From positions 62,001 through 126,000 of the forward strand of contig NZ_BIMB01000009.1 of assembly GCF_004000865.1 (NCBI RefSeq): a stretch of 64,000 nucleotides of DNA. The letters run 5' to 3'. Origin of the DNA: Paenibacillus elgii NBRC 100335 (GTDB lineage Bacteria > Bacillota > Bacilli > Paenibacillales > NBRC-103111). The notes under the pieces are model-generated. The model was not told where the DNA came from and did no database searches. It worked only from the letters and a program-made list of their open reading frames with translations. The position numbers and the translations under genes were made by a program. The stretch's first letter is position 1. Every line of letters begins with the position of its first letter. Shown here piece by piece: positions 8,399 to 16,115 of the stretch.

Positions 8399-9469
8399 TT
8401 AAGCGTAACCCGATCGCCTTGCGTAGGCGGAGATATCCATTCCCCGAACCGAGCACCACTCTGCCGTTTCCGACGTAATGACGACTGGAAGCTCGTGCAA
8501 AGCTTCAATTCGGGATGCACCCAACGCCGTCATCAGCAGCCGAAGCTCGTGATGCCATGACGTAATTTGCCCGATCAACGCTTCGGTCCCCGATGTACGC
8601 AGCACTCGCAGCATGGCTCCGGCCATACCGACCGCGGAGGCTCCGAGCGTTAAAGCTTTGCAAATCTCAAGCGCGCCTGTAATGCCACCTGTCGCCACGA
8701 CCGCCACGTCCGGCCGGTTCAGGCGACGCTTAGCCTCCAGTACTTCCAACAGCGCGATGCTGGTCTTGCAGCCCCAATCGTTCAGCCAGTCCATCGGCAA
8801 ATCGCGCCGGGCATTCTCGATAGCGGCGAAATTAGTACCTCCCGATCCGCCGACATCGATACATCCAACCCCGCAGCCGATCAGCTTCTCTGCGCTCTCC
8901 CGCACCATACCGAAGCCGACCTCCTTGACGATAACGGGAACGCCCGCCCGTTCGACGATTGTCCGGATTCGTTCAACCATTCCCCGGAAATCTCTGTCCC
9001 CTTCGGGCATGATCAGCTCCTGCATCACATTCAGGTGGATTTGAAGCCCGTCGGCTTGCAGCATGTCCACCGCTCTTAGCGCTTGCTCCAGCGTCGCTTC
9101 GCTGCCAAGATTGCCAAATACGATGCCGCGCGGGTTTATCTTTCTTACGATACGGTAGCTTGCAGCCGTCTCCGGGTTTTTGATAGCGGCCATCTGCGAC
9201 CCTACCGCCATAGCGAGCCCCGTTTCTCGAGCGGCGACGGCAAGCTCCCGGTTAATTTCTTCGGTCTCTCGGGCTCCTCCGGTCATGGCATTAATAAGAA
9301 TCGGCGAGCTCAATAAGAGTTCGCCGATTCGGGTATGCAATGCTATGGATTCCGAAGAAATACCGGGGAGACAATTGTGGACCAGCTTAATGTCGCGGAA
9401 GCCCTGCTCGCCGCTTTGCCCAAGCTGGAGCGCATGATGAACATGCTCCATTTTTCGCGGTATGCGCAC
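8399..9469 (-). CDS. fni: Type 2 isopentenyl-diphosphate delta-isomerase
   Basis: The protein has 356 residues. This FMN/NADPH-dependent TIM-barrel enzyme interconverts IPP and DMAPP. Motifs are INAMTGG, AVGSQMAA, NLGSEATLEQA, HLNVMQELIMPEGDRDF, VKEVGFG, DVGGSGGTNFAAIE and the C-terminal ATGGI phosphate site. The start is GTG at 9469 with GAGG upstream; the ATG six codons in is the alternative. The gene lies next to the S1-domain gene, as in B. subtilis (ypgA-ypfD). Confidence 0.95.
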   Translation of the reverse strand: MRIPRKMEHVHHALQLGQSGEQGFRDIKLVHNCLPGISSESIALHTRIGELLLSSPILINAMTGGARETEEINRELAVAARETGLAMAVGSQMAAIKNPETAASYRIVRKINPRGIVFGNLGSEATLEQALRAVDMLQADGLQIHLNVMQELIMPEGDRDFRGMVERIRTIVERAGVPVIVKEVGFGMVRESAEKLIGCGVGCIDVGGSGGTNFAAIENARRDLPMDWLNDWGCKTSIALLEVLEAKRRLNRPDVAVVATGGITGALEICKALTLGASAVGMAGAMLRVLRTSGTEALIGQITSWHHELRLLMTALGASRIEALHELPVVITSETAEWCSVRGMDISAYARRSGYA

Positions 9470-9502
9470 CCCTGATACCTCTTTTCGTCTATAGACAGCG
9501 GT

Positions 9503-10720
9503 TTACTTGAATTTGCTCAGCTTGTCGCCAAAACGCTCTCCGAGCGTCAGGTTCAGGCCTTGGAGTTCTTCGTGGGAAACGGATTCCCGTTTCGGCGCAC
9601 GTTCTCTTTCCGGTCTCGGTTCGCGGGCAGGCGCTTCTTCCGTTTCTTTGATGCTGAGCGAAATGCGCTTCTCGCCCGGGTTCATGTCCAACACTTTCAC
9701 TTGAACCTCTTGACCTTCCTTCAGCACTTCGAACGGCGTTGCAATGTGGCGGTGTGCGATTTGGGAAATATGAACCAATCCCTCAACTCCGGGAGCTACT
9801 TCGATGAACGCGCCGAATTGCACGAGCCGTTTAACGGTACCGGTGACGATATCCCCGATATTGATCTTGTTCTTAACGGATTCCCAAGGTCCTGGCTGTG
9901 TAGCTTTGATACTCAAGGAAATGCGCTCGTTAGCCGGATCCAATTTCAGAACTTGAACGCGGACTTGGTCGCCTTCCTTCACGACTTCAGAAGCGTGCTC
10001 GACATGATGCCAAGCCATCTCGGAAATATGAACGAGTCCGTCCACGCCACCGATATCGACAAATGCACCGAATTGCGTCAAACGTTGAACCGTGCCCGTC
10101 AGCTCTTGACCTACCGACAGTTTGGAAATCGTTTCTTGCTTTTTCGCTTCGAACTCTTCATCCAGCACGTCTTTTTGAGAAAGAATGACTTTGTTTTTCT
10201 CGCGGTCCATTTCTTTCACGCGCAGACGCAGCGTGCGGCCTTTGTAATCGCTGAAATCTTCAACGAACGTGCGCTCCACCATGGAAGCCGGAACGAATCC
10301 GCGCAGACCTACATCAACGACAAGACCGCCTTTAACCACTTCGGCGACTTTCGCTTCGAGGATCGTTTTGTTTTCCATATCGGCTGCAAGTTTCTCCCAC
10401 GATTTCTCGCTGTCGATGGCGCGTTTGGAAAGCACAAGCTTTTCTTTGTTGTCATCGATGGTAAGAACTTTCAGCTCGATTTCTTGACCAACTTGTACGA
10501 TTTCTTCCGCATTGTCCAGTTGGACGGACGAAAGCTCGCGCACCGACACGATACCGTCGTATTTGTAGCCTACGTCGACAACTGCTTGATCCGCATCCAC
10601 TTTGATGACTTTGCCGGTAACGATGTCGCCTTTTTTGATAATGGTGACATTCGCCATGGACTCTTCCTGAGATACCTCTGCGGATTGAACTTCTTGATCG
10701 AATTTTGTTTCTTCTGACAT
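9503..10720 (-). CDS. S1-domain RNA-binding protein (ribosomal protein S1 homologue, YpfD type)
   Basis: The protein has about 405 residues with four S1 repeats (about 26-95, 112-178, 198-266 and 283-352) and a charged tail. The last two repeats contain GAFVDIGGVDGLVHIS and GAFIEVAPGVEGLVHIS. It is shorter than the six-domain E. coli S1, as in other Firmicutes. AAGGAGGG precedes the gene. ATG at 10720 is chosen, but TTG at 10726 is possible. Confidence 0.9.
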   Translation of the reverse strand: MSEETKFDQEVQSAEVSQEESMANVTIIKKGDIVTGKVIKVDADQAVVDVGYKYDGIVSVRELSSVQLDNAEEIVQVGQEIELKVLTIDDNKEKLVLSKRAIDSEKSWEKLAADMENKTILEAKVAEVVKGGLVVDVGLRGFVPASMVERTFVEDFSDYKGRTLRLRVKEMDREKNKVILSQKDVLDEEFEAKKQETISKLSVGQELTGTVQRLTQFGAFVDIGGVDGLVHISEMAWHHVEHASEVVKEGDQVRVQVLKLDPANERISLSIKATQPGPWESVKNKINIGDIVTGTVKRLVQFGAFIEVAPGVEGLVHISQIAHRHIATPFEVLKEGQEVQVKVLDMNPGEKRISLSIKETEEAPAREPRPERERAPKRESVSHEELQGLNLTLGERFGDKLSKFK

Positions 10721-10810
10721 GTCCAATTACCCTCCTTAACAACCTGACAACGTGTAATGTATTTGGATAAAAAATTTACTTCATCATTTTCTTAAGTATG
10801 CCACAATTTA

Positions 10811-11392
10811 TCATTTCGATTCGTGCTGCTTGACCATGCTTCGGATCGTACTCATGATTTTGTCGGTCGCCTGTTCCAAGCCTTCCGAACCGCTGTTCTC
10901 AAATTCGCTCAAATCGACTGGCGGACCATACACGACCTTCATTTGCCGAAACGGCTTATAATTGCCGATAATGGCTGCCGGAATGACTACAGCCCCGGAC
11001 TTCATTGCCAGACTGGCCGCTCCCTTTTTACCCATGCCTCCCGCGTTGCTTCGCGTCCCTTCCGGGAAAATGCCCATAACCTCGCCGTCTTTAAGCAACT
11101 GTAACGACAAGCGGATCGACTCTTTGCTGACACCACCGCGTTTGACGGGAAATGCCGCTATTCTCGGCAAAACATATCCCAAAACGGGAACGTCGAACAG
11201 CTCGGCCTTGGCCATGTAATGCACCTTTCGCTTCAGCGGGCTGCCCATCAGCGGCGGGTCCCAGTTGCTGGTGTGGTTGCCGCACAGAACGACGGCGCCT
11301 TCGGCGGGAATGTTCTCAAGCCCTTCCGCCCGCAAAAAAAACACGGAGCGGAACAAGACGCGAAAAATCCCTCGAAAAAAGACGTACAACAT
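10811..11392 (-). CDS. plsC: 1-acyl-sn-glycerol-3-phosphate acyltransferase
   Basis: The protein has 193 residues with the acyltransferase motifs NHTSNWDPP (HxxxxD), FPVKRGG, FPEGTRS and VVIPAAI. It makes phosphatidic acid, following the GpsA/PlsY steps encoded nearby. The start at MLYVFFRG is used because the GGTGGGGG RBS lies directly before it. It overlaps the end of cmk's stop region closely, so the two are likely cotranscribed. Confidence 0.93.
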   Translation of the reverse strand: MLYVFFRGIFRVLFRSVFFLRAEGLENIPAEGAVVLCGNHTSNWDPPLMGSPLKRKVHYMAKAELFDVPVLGYVLPRIAAFPVKRGGVSKESIRLSLQLLKDGEVMGIFPEGTRSNAGGMGKKGAASLAMKSGAVVIPAAIIGNYKPFRQMKVVYGPPVDLSEFENSGSEGLEQATDKIMSTIRSMVKQHESK

Positions 11393-11393
11393 G

Positions 11394-12074
11394 CTATTGC
11401 CCCCCACCGACCCGGAGCTTGCAAAGCTCCAAAATGCGATCCACCACTTGCGGTATCGTCATCTCGGTCGTATCCAGCAGTACGGCATCCGGCGCTTTCA
11501 CAAGCGGCGAAGCCTTGCGCTGCTCGTCCATCCGGTCCCGCTCTGCAATATCATGCTCCAATCTTTCAAGCGTGATATCCGGCTGCGAATCGCAAATTTC
11601 TTTGAACCGGCGCTGGGCGCGGACACTGACGCTTGCGGTCAAAAAGACCTTGACCTCGGCATCCGGCAACACATGACTGCCGATATCCCGGCCGTCCATG
11701 ACGATTCCTTTGCTTCGGGCCATTTCCTGCTGTTTGGCGGTAAGGATACTGCGAATTTCAGCGATGGAAGCGATTCTGGAGACGTTTCCGGTCACCTCCG
11801 CCAGGCGAATCATGCCCGTCACGTCTTCGCCATCGACAAAAACCATTTGGCCATCGCTGCCCGGGACTAAGCGAATGTCCATACGGCCTGTGAGCGCAAT
11901 CATGTCCGAGATCTGTTCCGCTTGAAGGCCTTCCTGTAAAATCTTCCAAGTCACAGCTCGGTACATGGCTCCCGTATCGACATAAACGAAGCCGAGCGCA
12001 CCGGCGACCAGACGAGCGATCGTGCTTTTCCCCGCTCCCGCCGGACCGTCGATTGCGATGTTAAACTTTTCCAA
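11394..12074 (-). CDS. cmk: Cytidylate kinase
   Basis: The protein has 226 residues. The P-loop GPAGAGKST is at 10-18, DTGAMYRAVT follows, and DGRDIGSHVLP is the CMP-binding region. It phosphorylates CMP and dCMP. The order cmk-plsC-S1 protein-fni is conserved in Bacillales. Confidence 0.96.
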   Translation of the reverse strand: MEKFNIAIDGPAGAGKSTIARLVAGALGFVYVDTGAMYRAVTWKILQEGLQAEQISDMIALTGRMDIRLVPGSDGQMVFVDGEDVTGMIRLAEVTGNVSRIASIAEIRSILTAKQQEMARSKGIVMDGRDIGSHVLPDAEVKVFLTASVSVRAQRRFKEICDSQPDITLERLEHDIAERDRMDEQRKASPLVKAPDAVLLDTTEMTIPQVVDRILELCKLRVGGGQ

Positions 12075-12114
12075 GATGCGGCCTCCTTACAAAATGAAGC
12101 GGACGAGCAGCCTG

Positions 12115-12137
12115 AAAAAAAAACAGGCCGAAGCCTC
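12115..12137 (-). terminator. Terminator after ypfB-like gene
   Basis: A short stem (AGGC-TTCG-GCCT core, 12125-12136) with a UUCG loop is followed on the minus strand by nine T residues (plus-strand A run 12115-12123). Confidence 0.65.
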
Positions 12138-12195
12138 GAACGAAGAAAATTATACCATAGTTTTACCGTGGATTGCAAAACTCACGGACCCTCCA

Positions 12196-12429
12196 TTATT
12201 TTCCTTCCGCGGCCTGAAGCCGGGACATCGAATAAGGAAGTCCCTCCAACTGCTCTACCTTAACTAAGACATAGCGGATTCGCGGGTTAAGGAGCAGCAA
12301 TTGGGAAGCGATCAAAGCAATGGCGCACCCTGCCAATGCCCAGGCAATCCACCGTTCCACCCGATGGGCAAACTGTAAAAATAATTCTTCGTACCTAACG
12401 TCCGATTCATTTTGATTCTTTGTATTCAT
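12196..12429 (-). CDS. ypfB: YpfB-like small membrane protein (DUF5359 type)
   Basis: The protein has 77 residues. A hydrophilic N-terminus is followed by one membrane span (about 28-47) and a short outer tail. Its location between cmk and the PilZ gene matches B. subtilis ypfB. Function is unknown. The start at MNTKNQNE is taken because a GGGGTGG stretch precedes it. Confidence 0.6.
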   Translation of the reverse strand: MNTKNQNESDVRYEELFLQFAHRVERWIAWALAGCAIALIASQLLLLNPRIRYVLVKVEQLEGLPYSMSRLQAAEGK

Positions 12430-12495
12430 CCGCGGCCACCCCGACCCATCCAATAGTTGGGGAATAGTGTGCCCGTCGTGCCAAGCTATTATGTA

Positions 12496-13149
12496 TTATC
12501 TTTTGCGGAAATCAAGCTGCCGCTCAAAGCAGTACCGGATAATTTTTTGGCGGTCTCGGTCCGTGATCTCCGAAAAACGCATCATGACCTGCTTTTTGCC
12601 CGTCTCCAGCTCTCTGACGCGCACAATTTCGCTTTTGAACGGCACATGCTCGATCTGGCCGTTCTTGAACGGGACGAGCAGCCAGCACTCGACCGTATGA
12701 CCGGATTCCACCGGCACGTAGCCTTCGCATAGAAACGATATGCCTCCGCCCCCGACATCGTCGGTCAGCGATACGAAATGCAGCTGCTCTGAGAATTTCA
12801 CAGCGATTTCGAGTATCGCGGGCACGCGCAAAAAGTTACGGCGCTGCACCTTCGTAATCGATTCGGGATCCGGTTTTTTGATCAGGACAAGCCGGATCAC
12901 ATCATCGGAAAATCCGAGTACGGACGAAATGAAGTAGTTCTTGACGCCGCCCTCGGTTATAAAATAAACGGAAAGCTCGTCGCCCGGATACAAACGCTTC
13001 AGCTTCCCCGATTTGTCGTTCATAGGAACTTCCATGCTGATATACGCATCCGAGACGTCCGCAATTCTGGATTTATATTCCTGCTTCGCCTCTTCCTCAT
13101 CGATGGAATTGATTTGGATAAAAAGCGTCTGGTTTACTTTCGGCAGCAA
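12496..13149 (-). CDS. motI: Flagellar brake, PilZ c-di-GMP receptor (YpfA/MotI)
   Basis: The protein has 217 residues: an N-terminal YcgR-like domain, then a PilZ domain with QRRNFLRVP (RxxxR, residues about 104-112) and DDVGGGGISF. In the family this protein binds c-di-GMP and stops the flagellar motor. The usual serine of D/NxSxxG is glycine here. The start is taken as TTG at 13149, because GGGGAGGTGA lies 8 bases upstream. The first in-frame GTG (13158) falls within that RBS. Confidence 0.8.
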   Translation of the reverse strand: MLPKVNQTLFIQINSIDEEEAKQEYKSRIADVSDAYISMEVPMNDKSGKLKRLYPGDELSVYFITEGGVKNYFISSVLGFSDDVIRLVLIKKPDPESITKVQRRNFLRVPAILEIAVKFSEQLHFVSLTDDVGGGGISFLCEGYVPVESGHTVECWLLVPFKNGQIEHVPFKSEIVRVRELETGKKQVMMRFSEITDRDRQKIIRYCFERQLDFRKR

Positions 13150-13300
13150 TCGGCTCACCTCCCCGGAGTGTAAACTTCGATAAGTCCAAGCTTTATTATA
13201 GCACGTGAAGCGAATATGGGAAGGGGTGAGCGCGGAGCGTTCGGAGTTTCTTCTTTGGGGCGTTGCGGGACGGTGAGAGGGACGGTGGCGCGGCCTGCGA

Positions 13301-13408
13301 CGAAATCGCGATTGGCTAATGCTCAGACACGTTTTGACCCGGTCCCATGGAACAATTTTTTATGGAATTGGGACCAGGCCAAAAAACTCGCCGCCAATCG
13401 CGATTTCG
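13301..13408. repeat. Long nested inverted repeat between ypeB and motI
   Basis: The outer arms 13301-13316 and 13393-13408 are perfect 16-base inverted copies. Inside them TTTTGACCCGGTCCCA (13332-13347) pairs with the complement of 13369-13384 with two mismatches. The loop contains a T run and a second CCAT/ATGG pairing. The 353-base gap 13150-13502 holds no gene: only this element, the ypeB terminator and the motI leader. It may be a MITE or REP-like intergenic element. Confidence 0.7.
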
Positions 13409-13451
13409 CCTTCGGCTCATCACCAAGTGCCAAACTACCAAACCACAACAT

Positions 13452-13476
13452 AAAAAAGCCCGAACGCATCGGGCTT
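13452..13476 (-). terminator. Terminator of ypeB
   Basis: AAGCCCGA (13456-13463) pairs with TCGGGCTT (13469-13476), followed on the minus strand by T6. Confidence 0.85.
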
Positions 13477-13502
13477 GGGAGAGGACAAAAAAACATGAAA
13501 CA

Positions 13503-14864
13503 TCAGGTTGGGGTGACGGCGGCGGCTTCTTCAGCGCCCAGACGGTCGATTTTCTCTTCCGCGCCGGTCTCGGCATTGACGTAGATTCGGTACAAACCGC
13601 CATTCACGCGGCCGATGTATTGGTAGCAGAGCACCTCTTCGTCGATATCGTTCTTGATCAGCGCTTGGTGAACGCTGTCCGTTTTAAATTCGGTATTCAG
13701 CACTTTGCGGGCTTCATCTGCCGTCAGCTTAGGTGCTTTGATCTGGCGGTCCTTCTTGCCGTACACGTAGTCGGTCGCTTCGAGTCCCGTTACTTCGCCG
13801 TTGTCCATCGCCACCTGAACCGCGACCTTTTCCATGTAATTGATCACGTTGTTCGTGCGCGTCGCATACGTCATATGGGCGATGTTACCATGTTCGTCGT
13901 AGCTTACAGCCGTCATGTTCTTATAGCCGTGCTCATCCAGGAACTGCGCCCCGATGTCGCGCGCCTGCCGCAAGTCGAGCTTCTTCTCGGGGACGTTGCG
14001 GGAAGCCGCAAACCACAGAAGCTGGCCGCCTTTTTTGGAATAGTCCATATGAGCGCCGTCCGCCGTGCCTTGTTTGGGAGCCGTTACGCTAAAGGACTGG
14101 TATTCGGTCCCGGGTCCGTTTTCTACGACCTGGAGTCCGGACGAGTCTTGGATACCAAGAAACTGAGCGGCCTTTTGTTTAATTTCGTCAGCATTCACCT
14201 CCGGGCCGGAAAGCATATGCATGTCCCGCTTCTGATGCATGCTCATGACCGCCGGGCTCCAGTTGATTTCCGGATATTCGCGCACCTTTTTATCCACTGT
14301 AGCGAACCCGTCGACGATGACGTTGTCATGCGGCTCCTTCTGCGTAGCCAGCGCCAGCTCGACATCCATCCAGCGCAAGTTGTTCTGGATGACCTTGCTT
14401 TGAACTCCGCGCAAATCATTGGAAATTTCCGACGCGCGCTCGTACAGTGTATTGAGCGTCTTCATTTCGTTTCCGTCCAGCGGATTTTTGGAAAGGTCCC
14501 GGACTGCCGCCCGATAAGCAAAATTCGAAATATTTGCCAAAAACTCATCGGTTTTGTTGAAAGGAAGCATCGTCAGCGGCAATTGACTGATTTCGTTCTG
14601 CGCTTCGCTCGTGATCCGCCATACGTTGATCAGCCCTTTTTTATAGGCGTCCTGGGATGTCGAATTCACCGCGAGCGTATTGCCGAGCTCCGTATGCAGC
14701 TTGTCCACATGAAACGACAAATCGTGGAACGCCCGTTGATAATGGTTCTCCGCCTTGATCAAGACGGCGTTTTTCTCTTGATGCTCCAAGTAGCCCCAGA
14801 CCCCGGTGCCGATGAGTGCCACCAAAAGAATCGGAAACATGACACTGCTCAGTCTTTTGTACAT
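13503..14864 (-). CDS. ypeB: Germination protein YpeB
   Basis: The protein has 453 residues. An N-terminal signal anchor (MYKRLSSVMFPILLVALIG) is followed by a coiled-coil-rich middle and three PepSY-type repeats near 200-440. YpeB stabilises and localises the cortex-lytic enzyme SleB in the spore, and the two depend on each other. No sleB gene is adjacent; the expected place holds a 54-residue cysteine protein and prsW. The start at 14864 is chosen by family N-terminus, with AAGGGAG upstream. The 522-codon frame on the opposite strand is a shadow. Confidence 0.93.
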   Translation of the reverse strand: MYKRLSSVMFPILLVALIGTGVWGYLEHQEKNAVLIKAENHYQRAFHDLSFHVDKLHTELGNTLAVNSTSQDAYKKGLINVWRITSEAQNEISQLPLTMLPFNKTDEFLANISNFAYRAAVRDLSKNPLDGNEMKTLNTLYERASEISNDLRGVQSKVIQNNLRWMDVELALATQKEPHDNVIVDGFATVDKKVREYPEINWSPAVMSMHQKRDMHMLSGPEVNADEIKQKAAQFLGIQDSSGLQVVENGPGTEYQSFSVTAPKQGTADGAHMDYSKKGGQLLWFAASRNVPEKKLDLRQARDIGAQFLDEHGYKNMTAVSYDEHGNIAHMTYATRTNNVINYMEKVAVQVAMDNGEVTGLEATDYVYGKKDRQIKAPKLTADEARKVLNTEFKTDSVHQALIKNDIDEEVLCYQYIGRVNGGLYRIYVNAETGAEEKIDRLGAEEAAAVTPT

Positions 14865-14963
14865 GTTCGAGAAATCTCCCTTCATCAGCAAAACTTGGGC
14901 TTAGTTTTCGCCTGAAGCGAGACGGATTATTCACGATACGCAGAGATCGCAATCCAGCCGTTC

Positions 14964-14993
14964 AAAAAAGAAAAAGCCGGCGCATGGCCGACT
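14964..14993 (-). terminator. Terminator after the small cysteine protein gene
   Basis: AGTCGGC and GCCGGCT (14975-14981 with 14987-14993) form the stem, and the plus-strand A-rich run 14964-14974 gives the U tract. Confidence 0.75.
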
Positions 14994-15003
14994 CTTTCCT
15001 GGA

Positions 15004-15168
15004 CTAGAAATCAACGGTTTCGATATCGAAATCTTTTTCATTATTGCATATGCACTGCTTGAACCCAGTATCGATCTTTTCCTTCTCTTTCCGGCCCTTC
15101 AGGATGAATTTCTCTCCGCAATGCTTGCAGCGGATGGCAACTTTCACCCGCGGACTAACGACATTCAT
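15004..15168 (-). CDS. 54-residue putative zinc-binding protein
   Basis: The frame reads MNVVSPRVKVAIRCKHCGEK, then a lysine-rich stretch, then QCICNNEKDFDIETVDF. CxxC plus CxC could bind a metal. GGAGGG lies five bases before the chosen ATG (a second ATG is three bases upstream), and a terminator follows the stop. It lies between prsW and ypeB, where sleB stands in B. subtilis. I do not recognise the family. Confidence 0.6.
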   Translation of the reverse strand: MNVVSPRVKVAIRCKHCGEKFILKGRKEKEKIDTGFKQCICNNEKDFDIETVDF

Positions 15169-15221
15169 CATATCCCTCCGGTACGACCTATGGTTTTATA
15201 TATCCATTATGGTCATTCCGG

Positions 15222-15914
15222 CTAAATTTTAACCTGATCCTCCCGCGTCGCGACCCTGAGCGGCGATTTGGCATTGGCCCGGTTTACTTTGCGCAGGCTG
15301 CGCAGCCACAAGAAGCACATGAGCGGCACCATGAACCATACCCAGTACGCTTTGCTTAGGAGCAATGTGTAGTCGAACACCCCGTGCCAAAATACCGGCA
15401 GCGCCAACGACAAAAGCAGATGCTTCCGGGTATGCTCCGGCGTAAACTTGGCTTTTCCGAGATGGTAGCCCATCATAACGCCGAACATGGCGTGACCGGA
15501 CACCGGCAGGAACGCCCGAATCATAAGCGATGAAAAGCTGGAGCCGTTCAAAAACGCATAAAATACGTTTTCGAGCGTGGCGAATCCGAGCGACACCGCT
15601 ACCGCGTACACGATGCCGTCGTACGGTTCGTCGAACGAAGCATGCTTGAAGGTAATGAAATAAACCAGAAACCACTTAAAGAATTCCTCCGGCAGCGAAG
15701 AGATGAGGAACGAAAAAACGAACGGGTCTTCCCCCAGCCCATGCACCAGAGCCCGCTGCAGCACCATAATCGGAAATACGATCAGAACGCCGAATAAGAA
15801 CAGTTTGATTACTAAGGAGATCGGTTCCGTATCGTATCGGTCTTTTAAATAAAAATAGGCCAGCAGAGCGACACCTGGCGCTATAGCCGCCGTCAGGACA
15901 GTTAAGACGCTCAA
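15222..15914 (-). CDS. prsW: PrsW-family intramembrane protease
   Basis: The protein has 230 residues with about seven membrane spans. The glutamate motif EEFFK is at 76-80, followed by FATLENV, a HAMFG histidine and FWHGVFDY, the conserved PrsW set. In B. subtilis PrsW performs site-1 cleavage of the anti-sigma factor RsiW. No sigma or anti-sigma pair is seen in the window. Position near ypeB is conserved. Confidence 0.9.
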   Translation of the reverse strand: MSVLTVLTAAIAPGVALLAYFYLKDRYDTEPISLVIKLFLFGVLIVFPIMVLQRALVHGLGEDPFVFSFLISSLPEEFFKWFLVYFITFKHASFDEPYDGIVYAVAVSLGFATLENVFYAFLNGSSFSSLMIRAFLPVSGHAMFGVMMGYHLGKAKFTPEHTRKHLLLSLALPVFWHGVFDYTLLLSKAYWVWFMVPLMCFLWLRSLRKVNRANAKSPLRVATREDQVKI

Positions 15915-16115
15915 AGTGTCTCCCCTCCGTCACAATAGGTTAAACCCGCCCGCAGCAACGGCCGGCCCCCGCAACTATGCGGATGCCGACCGTGATACGG
16001 GCAGGCGCTTGTCGATATTTTTTATCCTATGAATATTATAGACATTTTGAATCGCTTTTTCCATCATTTCTTGGATTCTGGCATACACTTCCGCTTTCAC
16101 CATGCATCAGGCGCT

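Noticed and set aside
9560-10717. 385-codon open frame antisense to the S1-domain gene
   Set aside because: Phe/Asn/Asp-rich shadow of a clear four-repeat S1 protein.
13347-14915. 522-codon open frame on the plus strand opposite ypeB
   Set aside because: It is the mirror of a well-recognised gene, lacks an RBS, and gives His/Arg/Leu-rich translation typical of antisense frames in GC-rich DNA.
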